Source: Bradyrhizobium sp. AZCC 2262
GTDB taxonomy: Bacteria; Pseudomonadota; Alphaproteobacteria; Rhizobiales; Xanthobacteraceae
Assembly (NCBI RefSeq): GCF_036924535.1
Contig: NZ_JAZHRT010000001.1
Location: 3,968,001-4,032,000 of the forward strand
Direction of reading: 5' to 3'
Length of the DNA: 64,000 nt
The position numbers were made by a program, and so were the translations under genes. Below the pieces are notes generated by a model. It ran no database searches, was not told the DNA's origin, and was given only the letters and a program-made list of their open reading frames with translations. Below, one piece after another: positions 55,431 to 64,000 of this stretch. The number at the start of each line of letters is the position of its first letter. Position 1 is the first letter of the stretch.

Positions 55431-57851
55431 GGCCGTGAGGCCACCGGCCGCTTCGTCGGCGCCGTCAGGCTTGACCGGCACCTTGGTGTCCTCTTCCCAG
55501 ACGATCGGCACCGGTGCGCGGACCAATGCCTTGGCAATGACGTCGTCGAGCCGGGCCACCGGGATGATCTCCATGCCGCCCTTGATCGCATCGGAAATCT
55601 CCGTGAGATCCTTGGCGTTGTCCTCGGGGATCAGCACCGTCTTGATGCCGCCGCGGGCGGCAGCCAGGAGCTTCTCCTTCAGACCGCCGATCGGCAGCAC
55701 CCTGCCGCGCAGCGTGATCTCGCCAGTCATCGCGACATCGTGGCGAACCGGGATGCCGGTCATGACCGAGATGATCGCGGTTGCCATCGCGACACCCGCC
55801 GATGGTCCGTCCTTCGGGGTCGCCCCTTCAGGCACGTGGACGTGGATGTCGCGCCGGTCGAACAGCGGCGGCTCGATGCCGTAGTTGATCGCCCGCGAGC
55901 GGACATAAGACGCCGCCGCCGAGATCGACTCCTTCATCACGTCGCGCAGATTGCCCGTGACCGTCATCTTGCCCTTGCCGGGCATCATGACACCTTCGAT
56001 CGTCAGCAGCTCACCGCCGACATCGGTCCAGGCGAGGCCTGTGACGATACCAACCTGCGGCTCACTCTCGATCTCGCCGTAGCGGTACTTCGGCACGCCG
56101 AGGAAGTCTTCGAGAGTCTTCTCGGTGACCTTGACCGACTTCTTCTTGGAGATCATCAGCTCCTTCACCGCCTTGCGGGCGAGTGTCGACAGCTCACGCT
56201 CCAGGTTACGCACACCCGCTTCGCGGGTGTAGCGGCGGATCATCAAGAGCAAGGCGTCATCGTCGATCGACCATTCCTTGGAATCGAGACCATGCTTGGC
56301 GATGGCGTTCGGGATCAAATGCTTGCGCGCGATCTCGACCTTCTCGTTCTCGGTGTAGCCGGCGATCCGGATGATCTCCATGCGGTCCATCAGGGGCCCG
56401 GGAATATTCAGCGTATTCGCGGTCGTGATGAACATGACGTTCGACAAATCGTAGTCGACCTCCAGATAGTGGTCGTTAAAGGTCGCATTCTGCTCAGGGT
56501 CCAGTACCTCAAGCAGCGCCGACGACGGATCGCCGCGGAAATCGGCGCCCATCTTGTCGATCTCATCCAGCAGGAACAGCGGATTCGAGGTCTTCGCCTT
56601 GCGCATCGACTGGATGACCTTGCCGGGCATCGAGCCGATATAGGTGCGACGGTGACCGCGGATTTCCGCTTCATCCCGCACGCCGCCGAGCGACACGCGC
56701 ACGAACTCGCGTCCCGTCGCCTTTGCGATCGACTTGCCGAGCGAGGTCTTGCCGACGCCGGGAGGCCCGACCAGGCACAGGATCGGTCCGGTCAGCTTGT
56801 TGGCGCGCGACTGCACCGCGAGATACTCGACGATACGGTCCTTGACCTTCTCGAGCCCGTAATGGTCAGCGTCCAGCACCGCCTGCGCGGCCTCGAGGTC
56901 CTTCTTGACCTTGGACTTCTTGTTCCACGGGATCGACAGCAGCCAGTCGAGATAGTTGCGCACGACGGTTGCTTCCGCGGACATCGGCGACATCTGGCGC
57001 AGCTTCTTCAATTCGTGCTGCGCCTTCTCCCGCGCTTCCTTGGAAAGCTTGGTCTTGGCAATCTTCTCTTCCAGATCGGCGAGCTCATCGCGACCCTCGT
57101 CGTCGCCGAGCTCCTTCTGGATCGCCTTCATCTGCTCGTTCAGGTAATACTCACGCTGGGTCTTCTCCATCTGGCGCTTGACGCGCGAGCGGATGCGCTT
57201 TTCGACCTGCAGCACCGAGATTTCGCTCTCCATCAGGCCCAGCACCTTCTCCAGGCGCTGCGTGACGGACAACGTCTCCAGGATGCCCTGGCGATCGGCG
57301 ATCTTGACGGCGAGATGCTGGGCGACCTGATCGCTCAGCTTGGCAAAGTCAGTGATCGCCTGAACCACGCCGACGACTTCGGCGGAGATCTTCTTGTTCA
57401 GTTTCACATAGCTTTCGAAGTCGGACACGACCGAGCGCGCCAGAGCTTCGGCTTCAACCGAATTGGCGTCGGTGTCGGCAAGCGCAATCGCGGTCGCCTC
57501 GTAATATTCGCTGCGGTCGGAATACTTTTGCACGCGCGCGCGCTCGAGCCCTTCGACCAGCACCTTCACGGTGCCATCGGGAAGCTTCAGGAGCTGCAGC
57601 ACGCTGGCGAGCGTACCGACCTCGTAGATCGATTCCGGACTTGGATCATCGTCGGACGCATTCTTCTGCGTAGCCAGCAGGATCAGCGCGTCGTTCTTCA
57701 TCACCTCTTCGAGGGCCCGGATCGACTTCTCGCGGCCGACGAACAGCGGCACGATCATGTGCGGAAAAACGACGATGTCGCGGAGCGGCAGCACCGGATA
57801 GGAGTGGCTCTCGCCGAGAACGATGGTTGGCCGGGTTTTTGGGGTCGTCAT
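55425..57851 (-). CDS. lon: ATP-dependent protease Lon
   Basis: 808 residues from ATG 57851 (MTTPKTRPTIVLGESHSYPVLPLRDIVVFP). Degrades misfolded and regulatory proteins. Lon N-terminal substrate domain (1-200), coiled coil, AAA+ domain with Walker A GPPGVGKTSLGKSIA and Walker B LFLLDEIDKMG, and the protease domain with catalytic Ser in PKDGPSAGVAMATAI and Lys in GGLKEKLLAAARGG. C-terminus ends TAH. Located after clpX as in other Rhizobiales. Confidence 0.97.
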   Translation of the reverse strand: MTTPKTRPTIVLGESHSYPVLPLRDIVVFPHMIVPLFVGREKSIRALEEVMKNDALILLATQKNASDDDPSPESIYEVGTLASVLQLLKLPDGTVKVLVEGLERARVQKYSDRSEYYEATAIALADTDANSVEAEALARSVVSDFESYVKLNKKISAEVVGVVQAITDFAKLSDQVAQHLAVKIADRQGILETLSVTQRLEKVLGLMESEISVLQVEKRIRSRVKRQMEKTQREYYLNEQMKAIQKELGDDEGRDELADLEEKIAKTKLSKEAREKAQHELKKLRQMSPMSAEATVVRNYLDWLLSIPWNKKSKVKKDLEAAQAVLDADHYGLEKVKDRIVEYLAVQSRANKLTGPILCLVGPPGVGKTSLGKSIAKATGREFVRVSLGGVRDEAEIRGHRRTYIGSMPGKVIQSMRKAKTSNPLFLLDEIDKMGADFRGDPSSALLEVLDPEQNATFNDHYLEVDYDLSNVMFITTANTLNIPGPLMDRMEIIRIAGYTENEKVEIARKHLIPNAIAKHGLDSKEWSIDDDALLLMIRRYTREAGVRNLERELSTLARKAVKELMISKKKSVKVTEKTLEDFLGVPKYRYGEIESEPQVGIVTGLAWTDVGGELLTIEGVMMPGKGKMTVTGNLRDVMKESISAAASYVRSRAINYGIEPPLFDRRDIHVHVPEGATPKDGPSAGVAMATAIISVMTGIPVRHDVAMTGEITLRGRVLPIGGLKEKLLAAARGGIKTVLIPEDNAKDLTEISDAIKGGMEIIPVARLDDVIAKALVRAPVPIVWEEDTKVPVKPDGADEAAGGLTAH

Positions 57852-58165
57852 GGCCTTATCCTTTTGTTTTGCCCCCTTGCACGCAGTCCGCTTCGCTTGC
57901 GCAACCGCCACAAGGTGCCGGGAGTTCCGGGTCACTCGGCCGCCTTCGCTGCCGCCTCTCGCCGGATGATTTTGCGACGAATCTCGAACGTGATTTCCGC
58001 CACCATTGGCATTAGGTGGCTATCGGGTATGGGGGTGTCAAGTCACGGAAAAATGCCCGCTAATTGGGGCTAAACGCGCGCGAAACGCTGACGCAACAAC
58101 GGCCGTCGGAATGTCCGACAGCCGTCCTTATCGGGGTAGTCCAGGCGAGGTATGGCGAAGCGCGA
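57852..58165 (-). other. clpX-lon intergenic region
   Basis: 314 bases carrying the lon promoter. A 12-bp imperfect stem (ACGGCCGTCGGA with TCCGACAGCCGT, 58099-58125) follows clpX and may be its terminator, though no U-run follows it. A 24-codon frame on the minus strand lacks an SD and was not accepted. Confidence 0.45.
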
Positions 58166-59440
<1,275 letters not shown>

Positions 59441-59869
59441 TCCTGTCTCCGTCCGCCGTTCGATCCGTTACCCGATCGACCCATTCCGGCACTCACACCG
59501 GACATCAAGGTAGATAGAGCAAATTCCGTACCAAAAAAGACCCTAACTCAATTACCCACCGTGCGAATCACGGCTTCTCGAATCCCCCGCGATCTTAACC
59601 CAACCCACACAGCCAACCATGCTGACACCCGACTATCAAGAATTCGCTAATCGGGCCCAAATGGCTACCCGTGACAATACCGTGATTTGTGGCGTTCGCA
59701 CGGGGAGAAGTTGACGAAATCGACCGAGCGTTGCGCAACTGCCACGCAGCAAAACAGGCACGAAAGCGGAACTTTGGGCCTATGCGGGGGCATAGGCACG
59801 CGGCTTTCGGCCATATTTGCCGGTTCAACCAACCATTAAGGTCAACGCGGGGTGTCGCTATCCGTTACC
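59441..59869 (-). other. clpP-clpX intergenic region
   Basis: 429 bases, A+T-richer near clpX, where the clpX promoter should lie. A perfect 8-bp hairpin GCCTATGC-GGGG-GCATAGGC at 59778-59797 lies about 75 bases after the clpP stop; no U-run follows, so it may be a processing or Rho-assisted end. No gene is supported. Confidence 0.5.
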
Positions 59870-60505
59870 TTACGGGGTTTTCGTTACCGCCGCCTCTTCG
59901 GGACGCTTATCGATCACCTTGTCGACGATGCCGAAGTCGCGGGCCATGTCGGCGGTCAGGAATTTGTCGCGCTCGAGCGCATCCTCGATCGCCTTGTAGG
60001 TCTGGCCGGTGTGCTTCACGTAGATTTCGTTGAGGCGCTTCTTGAGATTCAGGATCTCCTGCGCATGCAGCATGATGTCGGTGGCCTGGCCCTGGAAGCC
60101 GCCCGAAGGCTGATGCACCATGATGCGCGAATTCGGCAGCGAGAAGCGCATGTCTTTTGCACCGGCAGCCAGCAGCAGCGAGCCCATCGAGGCCGCCTGC
60201 CCGGTGCACAGCGTCGACACCGGCGGACGGATGAATTGCATCGTGTCGTAGATCGCAAGCCCCGATGTCACCACGCCGCCCGGCGAGTTGATGTACATCG
60301 AGATTTCTTTCTTGGGATTTTCCGCCTCGAGGAACAAGAGCTGCGCGACGGTGAGCGTCGACATGCCGTCTTCGACCGGACCGGTCACGAAGATGATGCG
60401 CTCTTTCAGAAGCCGCGAAAAAATGTCGTAGGCGCGTTCGCCGCGGTTGGTCTGCTCGACCACCATGGGCACGAGGTTCATGTAGGTTTCAACGGGATCG
60501 CGCAT
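59870..60505 (-). CDS. clpP: ATP-dependent Clp protease proteolytic subunit ClpP
   Basis: 211 residues. Serine peptidase ring. Catalytic Ser in [13 protein letters not shown], His in [12 protein letters not shown], Asp in the [14 protein letters not shown] region. N-terminal axial loop [18 protein letters not shown]. Normal length; unusual features none. Confidence 0.97.
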   Translation of the reverse strand: MRDPVETYMNLVPMVVEQTNRGERAYDIFSRLLKERIIFVTGPVEDGMSTLTVAQLLFLEAENPKKEISMYINSPGGVVTSGLAIYDTMQFIRPPVSTLCTGQAASMGSLLLAAGAKDMRFSLPNSRIMVHQPSGGFQGQATDIMLHAQEILNLKKRLNEIYVKHTGQTYKAIEDALERDKFLTADMARDFGIVDKVIDKRPEEAAVTKTP

Positions 60506-60807
60506 TAGTCACCCCAAGGGTTGGTAAGGGTTAGGTAGAAACGGGCGGGGGCGCACATCCATCGGCAAGGCAGGCCAATCGCCATGATTGCCGCGCGCGG
60601 ACGAACGTCCCGTGATGCAGAACTCAACTCAGCACTCGCGAGCTGCGAGCCGCTCACAGATATGAGCCAATTTCCCGGCGACAAGACCGGACCATTGCGA
60701 GCCGAACGAGACGAGTTCAAGCTGATTCGCAGGCGATCTCATAGCCACGTATGCCGCAGCCCAGCCGCTTTCGCCGTTCATCATTAACATCAGCCTGACC
60801 AAACCGG
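60506..60807 (-). other. tig-clpP intergenic region
   Basis: 302 bases containing the clpP promoter. No gene, strong hairpin or clear promoter hexamers were seen. Confidence 0.45.
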
Positions 60808-62166
60808 TCAGGCTGCGCTCTTCTCATCGTCTTCCTTGAACAGGTCCTCGCGCGAGACCTTCTTCTCGGTCACGTTGGCAAGTTCGAGGATGAAATCGAC
60901 CACCTTGTCTTCATAAATCGGCGCACGAAGCTGGGCCAGCGCGTTGGCATTGTTGCGATAGTAGTCCCAGACTTCCTTCTCGCGGCCGGGCATCGAACGC
61001 GCCCGCTCGATCACCGCGCGGCTGACTTCGTCGTCGGTCACGGTGATCTTGTTCTTCTCGCCGATCTCCGACAGCACCAGCCCAAGCCGGACGCGGCGGT
61101 CGGCAATCTTCTGGTATTCTTCCTTGGCCGCGTCTTCGGTGGTGTCCTCGTCGGCAAAGGTCTTGCCGGAGGATTCCATCTCGGCCTTGATCGAGTTCCA
61201 CATCAGGTTGAACTCTTCCGCGATCAGCGACGGCGGCGCCTCGAATTTGTGGCTTTCGTCGAGACGATCGAGCAGCGCGCGCTTGACGCGCTGGCGCGTG
61301 GCCCCCGCGAACTCGGCGACCAGCCGCTCGCGCGCGGCTTCCTTCAGCTTGTCGAGCGATTCCAGGCCGAGCGTCTTTGCAAACTCGTCGTCGATCTTGG
61401 TGTCGCCGGGCGCTTCGATCAGGGTTGCCGTGGTTTCGAACTCGGCCGGCTGGCCGGCGAGTTTTTCACTCGCGTAGTTCTTCGGGAATGACACTTTCAG
61501 GGTGCGGGTCTCGCCTGTCCCCATACCGACGAGCTGTTCCTCAAAACCCGGAATGAACTGGCCGGCGCCGATCACGACCGGGATACCCTCGCCGGTGCCG
61601 CCATCGAACAGTTCGCCGTTGATGCTGCCCTTGAAGCTGATCGTGACGCGATCGCCGGTTTCGGCCTTGGCGCCTTCGGCCTTCGCCGCGTAGGGCCTGT
61701 TCTGGTCGGCGATGCGCTTGATGGCCTCATCGACCTCGGCATCGGTCACTTCGACCACCGGCTTCTCCACCGAGAAGGTCTTGAAATCGGCGAGCTGGAT
61801 CGTCGGCACCACCTCGATCGCGACCGTATAGGTCAGGTCGGTCTTGCCGGCGAGCAGCTCCTCGACCTCTTTGGTCTCGGTCGGCATGGTGATCTTCGGC
61901 TCGGTCGCAAGCCGGAAACCGCGATCGGTGAAGATCTGCGTGTTGGTGTCGCGGATGGTCTGGTCGATGGTCTCGGCCATGACGGAACGGCCATACACCT
62001 TCTTCAGATGGCTCACCGGCACCTTGCCGGGGCGGAAGCCATTGAGCTTCACCTTGTCCTTGAGGTCGACCAGCTTGGCGTCCGCCTTGGCATCGAGATC
62101 CGATGCGGGAACGCTGATCTTGAATTCGTGCTTCAATCCCTCGGCGAGGGTTTCGGTGACCTGCAT
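60808..62166 (-). CDS. tig: Trigger factor
   Basis: 452 residues. Ribosome-associated chaperone and prolyl isomerase. N-terminal ribosome-binding signature [17 protein letters not shown], central FKBP domain ([40 protein letters not shown]), then the long helical arms. The length is usual. Starts about 160 bases from the tRNA-Leu and heads the tig-clpP-clpX-lon group. Confidence 0.97.
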   Translation of the reverse strand: MQVTETLAEGLKHEFKISVPASDLDAKADAKLVDLKDKVKLNGFRPGKVPVSHLKKVYGRSVMAETIDQTIRDTNTQIFTDRGFRLATEPKITMPTETKEVEELLAGKTDLTYTVAIEVVPTIQLADFKTFSVEKPVVEVTDAEVDEAIKRIADQNRPYAAKAEGAKAETGDRVTISFKGSINGELFDGGTGEGIPVVIGAGQFIPGFEEQLVGMGTGETRTLKVSFPKNYASEKLAGQPAEFETTATLIEAPGDTKIDDEFAKTLGLESLDKLKEAARERLVAEFAGATRQRVKRALLDRLDESHKFEAPPSLIAEEFNLMWNSIKAEMESSGKTFADEDTTEDAAKEEYQKIADRRVRLGLVLSEIGEKNKITVTDDEVSRAVIERARSMPGREKEVWDYYRNNANALAQLRAPIYEDKVVDFILELANVTEKKVSREDLFKEDDEKSAA

Positions 62167-62329
62167 GGTGTCAATCTTCTTCCGCTTGCGCCGGGCCAGA
62201 CAGGCCCGGCAGTGTCAAATGTTCGAGGCGTAGCCTTGCAGCCTGCGCCGGTGGTTCGGCGGACCTTGGCTCCCCGACCGGGAAACAGGCCCTCCAGTAT
62301 TCGTCATGCAAACGCTTGGATAGAGCGCT

Positions 62330-62414
62330 TGGTGCGGGCGGAGGGACTCGAACCCCCACAACTTTCGTCACTGGAACCTAAATCCAGCGCGTCTACCAGT
62401 TCCGCCACGCCCGC
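62330..62414 (-). tRNA. tRNA-Leu (TAG)
   Basis: 85 bases with encoded CCA and the long variable arm of class II tRNAs. Acceptor GCGGGCG pairs with CGCCCGC, anticodon stem CTGGA/TCCAG with loop TTTAGGT giving TAG, T arm GGGGGTTCGAGTCCCTC. Reads CUA-type Leu codons. Confidence 0.96.
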
Positions 62415-62551
62415 GTGAAAAGCATCCATACCCGGCCGCGATGCCGCGGGCGGCGGGCTTATAACATGAGCCTACACCTCCGCAGCAAAAAAATGGCCGT
62501 TTTTGACAGCGCCGGGGCAAGGCGTCACAGCTAGGCCAGATACAACAAAAA

Positions 62552-63880
62552 ATGGTCCGCATTGGTCCGATGGCAAGCCCCAAATTCCCGCTGGATCGAC
62601 GCGAAGTAATGGCCGGACTGGGCGCAGCAGTCCTTGCGCCGATCTGGCCCACGGCGGGGCGGGCCCAAGCCCGACCCGCACTCGCGCTGCAAGCTAAAAC
62701 CGACAGCGTCGCCCTCCGCCCGAACGCCCCGGCCACGGCGATCTGGTCGCTGCAAGGAGGCGAACTTCGTTTCAAGCGTGGTGAGACCCTCGATATCGCC
62801 TTCGGCAACGAACTGCCGGTACCCGCCGTCCTCAACTGGCGAGGGATCGATGGCGTCCCGGCGGCCGAACCGCTGACGGGCCGGCCACCGCTCGCGGCCG
62901 GCGGCAAGGAAGTCTTGCAACTGCCGCTACGTCACGCCGGGACCTTCCTGTGCGACCTCAACCTGCTGGGGGACGGACAACCGCGACCGTCGCGGGCACG
63001 GGCGCTGGTCGTCCAGGAAAGCGAAACCGTCGCCGTCGACCGCGACCAGATTCTCCTGATCGAAGACGGGAGGGTCAGGCCCGATGGAACCGCGATGGCA
63101 CCGGGGGTCCCCGGGGACGCCGTGGCCGTGCATACGATTAACGGCCAAACCTCGCTCGATCTCTCAGCCCGCGCCCACGAACGGGTCAGGCTCCGCATCA
63201 TCAGCGGCTGCCAACGCTCTGTTATTGCTATCAAACTGGAGGGGCTTGAGGTCCGCGTGATGGCCATCGACAGCCAGCCATCCGAGCCGTTCCAGGCCCG
63301 CAACGGCGCGCTGGTGCTGCCGCCCGGCGGCCGGGTCGACGCCTTCATCGATCTGACCACGCCGCCGGCCGGCGGCGTGTTGGCGATCCTCCTCCATGAC
63401 GGCAAGGAAGCCCGTCCGATCGGCAAACTCACCGTATCCAGCGAACCGCCGATCCGCCCCGCGCCCCTCCCGCCGGCCCCCCCATTGCCCTCCAACGGCC
63501 TCCCCGAACGGCTCGACCTCAAGAACGCCACCCGGGTCGATCTGGCGCTTGGCGGACCGTCGGGCGACTGGGTGACGCCCGCCAGCTTCGCCGCCACCGC
63601 CCCGCCCGCCTTTCGCGTCAAGGGCGACGGCACCGTAGTGCTGGCGCTGGCCAACCGCGCCGCCATCGCCACCGTCTTCCACCTCCACGGCCATCATTTC
63701 CGGCTGCTGGACCGGCTGGACGATGGCTGGAAACCGTTCTGGCTGGATACGCTGGCGATCGAGCCCGGCCAGACCCAGCGGATCGCGTTCCGCGCCGAAT
63801 ATCCGGGGCGCTATTTGATCGAATCCGTCGCAACCGACTGGGCAGCGCCGCGACTGGTGCGGTGGTACGCTGTCGAATGA
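62552..63880 (+). CDS. Multicopper-oxidase-fold protein with lost copper ligands
   Basis: 442 residues (or 436 from the internal ATG at 62570). Twin-arginine signal DRREVMAGLGAAVLAPIWP ending near GRAQA. Three cupredoxin domains by length and pattern. Active oxidases have HWHG in domain 1; here it is LNWRGIDG. The GTxWYHSH site reads AGTFLCDLNLLG. Domain 3 keeps ATVFHLHGHHF, but the HCHxxxH motif near the C-terminus is missing (RYLIESVATDWAAP). Probably not an oxidase; SufI/FtsP-like scaffold roles are possible. An enolase-superfamily gene follows 10 bases later. Confidence 0.8.
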   Translation: MVRIGPMASPKFPLDRREVMAGLGAAVLAPIWPTAGRAQARPALALQAKTDSVALRPNAPATAIWSLQGGELRFKRGETLDIAFGNELPVPAVLNWRGIDGVPAAEPLTGRPPLAAGGKEVLQLPLRHAGTFLCDLNLLGDGQPRPSRARALVVQESETVAVDRDQILLIEDGRVRPDGTAMAPGVPGDAVAVHTINGQTSLDLSARAHERVRLRIISGCQRSVIAIKLEGLEVRVMAIDSQPSEPFQARNGALVLPPGGRVDAFIDLTTPPAGGVLAILLHDGKEARPIGKLTVSSEPPIRPAPLPPAPPLPSNGLPERLDLKNATRVDLALGGPSGDWVTPASFAATAPPAFRVKGDGTVVLALANRAAIATVFHLHGHHFRLLDRLDDGWKPFWLDTLAIEPGQTQRIAFRAEYPGRYLIESVATDWAAPRLVRWYAVE

Positions 63881-63890
63881 GGAGCACGCC

Positions 63891-64000
63891 ATGAGCAAAC
63901 CGGTCCCCGCCATCCGCAGCGTCAGAGCGCGAGCCGTCGTGGTGCCGCTCGCGCGCCCCGTCAAGAACGCCTTTGGCGTGATCGATGTCGGGCCGCTGGT
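63891..64000 (+). CDS. Mandelate racemase/muconate lactonizing-type enzyme, N-terminal part
   Basis: Only the first 36 codons are in the window, from ATG 63891 with GAGGAG just upstream. IRSVRARAVVVPLARPVKNA is the N-terminal capping-domain pattern of the MR/MLE branch of the enolase superfamily. The catalytic barrel lies outside the window. Likely acts on a sugar acid or aromatic lactone. Confidence 0.7.
   Translation, partial: MSKPVPAIRSVRARAVVVPLARPVKNAFGVIDVGPL

Noticed and set aside
57955..58030. 24-codon minus-strand frame between clpX and lon (MVAEITFEIRRKIIRRE...)
   Set aside because: No SD and no independent support; probably chance in the lon leader.

Overview
The window looks like chromosomal DNA of an alphaproteobacterium of the Bradyrhizobium/Rhodopseudomonas group (Nitrobacteraceae). 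The grounds are high G+C, a cluster of DUF3551 exported proteins, the short alphaproteobacterial ProS, a His-rich NuoL, the gene order tig-clpP-clpX-lon-tRNA-Val/HU/tRNA-Asp-nuoA-N-birA-rnj-mce-DUF1467, and palindromic intergenic repeats of the kind scattered through these genomes. The assignment rests on recognition; no search was run.

Layout. 1-1959: the start of an Omp25-like outer-membrane protein and four small DUF3551 genes. 1966-5341 (minus): proS-lolC/E-lolD. 5528-7291: an adenylate cyclase/TPR protein. 7574-14822 (minus): a seven-gene copper operon headed by a DUF2946 reading frame with CXXC and C-terminal RAPP motifs (CruR-like copper-sensing uORF), then a TonB receptor, an Asp-box protein, a TlpA-like thioredoxin, a PCuAC chaperone, a YcnI protein and CopCD. 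15065-15264: a candidate structured small RNA with a strong terminator. 15299-19413: a globin and a ribose-type sugar ABC transporter. 19966-25455: a hydrolase pair, an EF-hand protein, MtnK, a methyltransferase bracketed by copies of the 3' end of its neighbour, and small exported proteins. 25469-28686: DUF1467, methylmalonyl-CoA epimerase, RNase J, BirA. 28683-45196 (minus): all fourteen nuo genes (complex I), with four intruders: an FkbM methyltransferase, two small membrane proteins, and a four-helix-bundle cassette flanked by inverted 7-bp tandem repeats whose gene carries a nonsense codon. 45398-48599: a MarR regulator divergent from a Rieske oxygenase-MFS pair, with a 39-bp dyad between them. 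49123-51181: tRNA-Asp, an HU-like protein, PepT. 51307-54705: an accessory block ending at tRNA-Val that includes a carrier-protein/LnmK-like fusion coupled to a NeuD-type acetyltransferase. 54868-62166 (minus): a GFA-type protein and the protein quality-control set lon, clpX, clpP, tig. 62330-64000: tRNA-Leu, a multicopper-oxidase-fold protein that has lost most copper ligands, and the start of an enolase-superfamily gene.

How it works together. The backbone is housekeeping: respiration, protein turnover, lipoprotein export and tRNA charging. Accessory blocks interrupt it. The copper operon reads as an outer-membrane-to-periplasm copper acquisition route, probably controlled after transcription starts by its first reading frame. 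The most distinctive observations are that copper-sensing uORF, the repeat-bounded four-helix cassette inside the complex I operon, the carrier/LnmK-NeuD pair next to tRNA-Val, and the candidate RNA at 15.1 kb.
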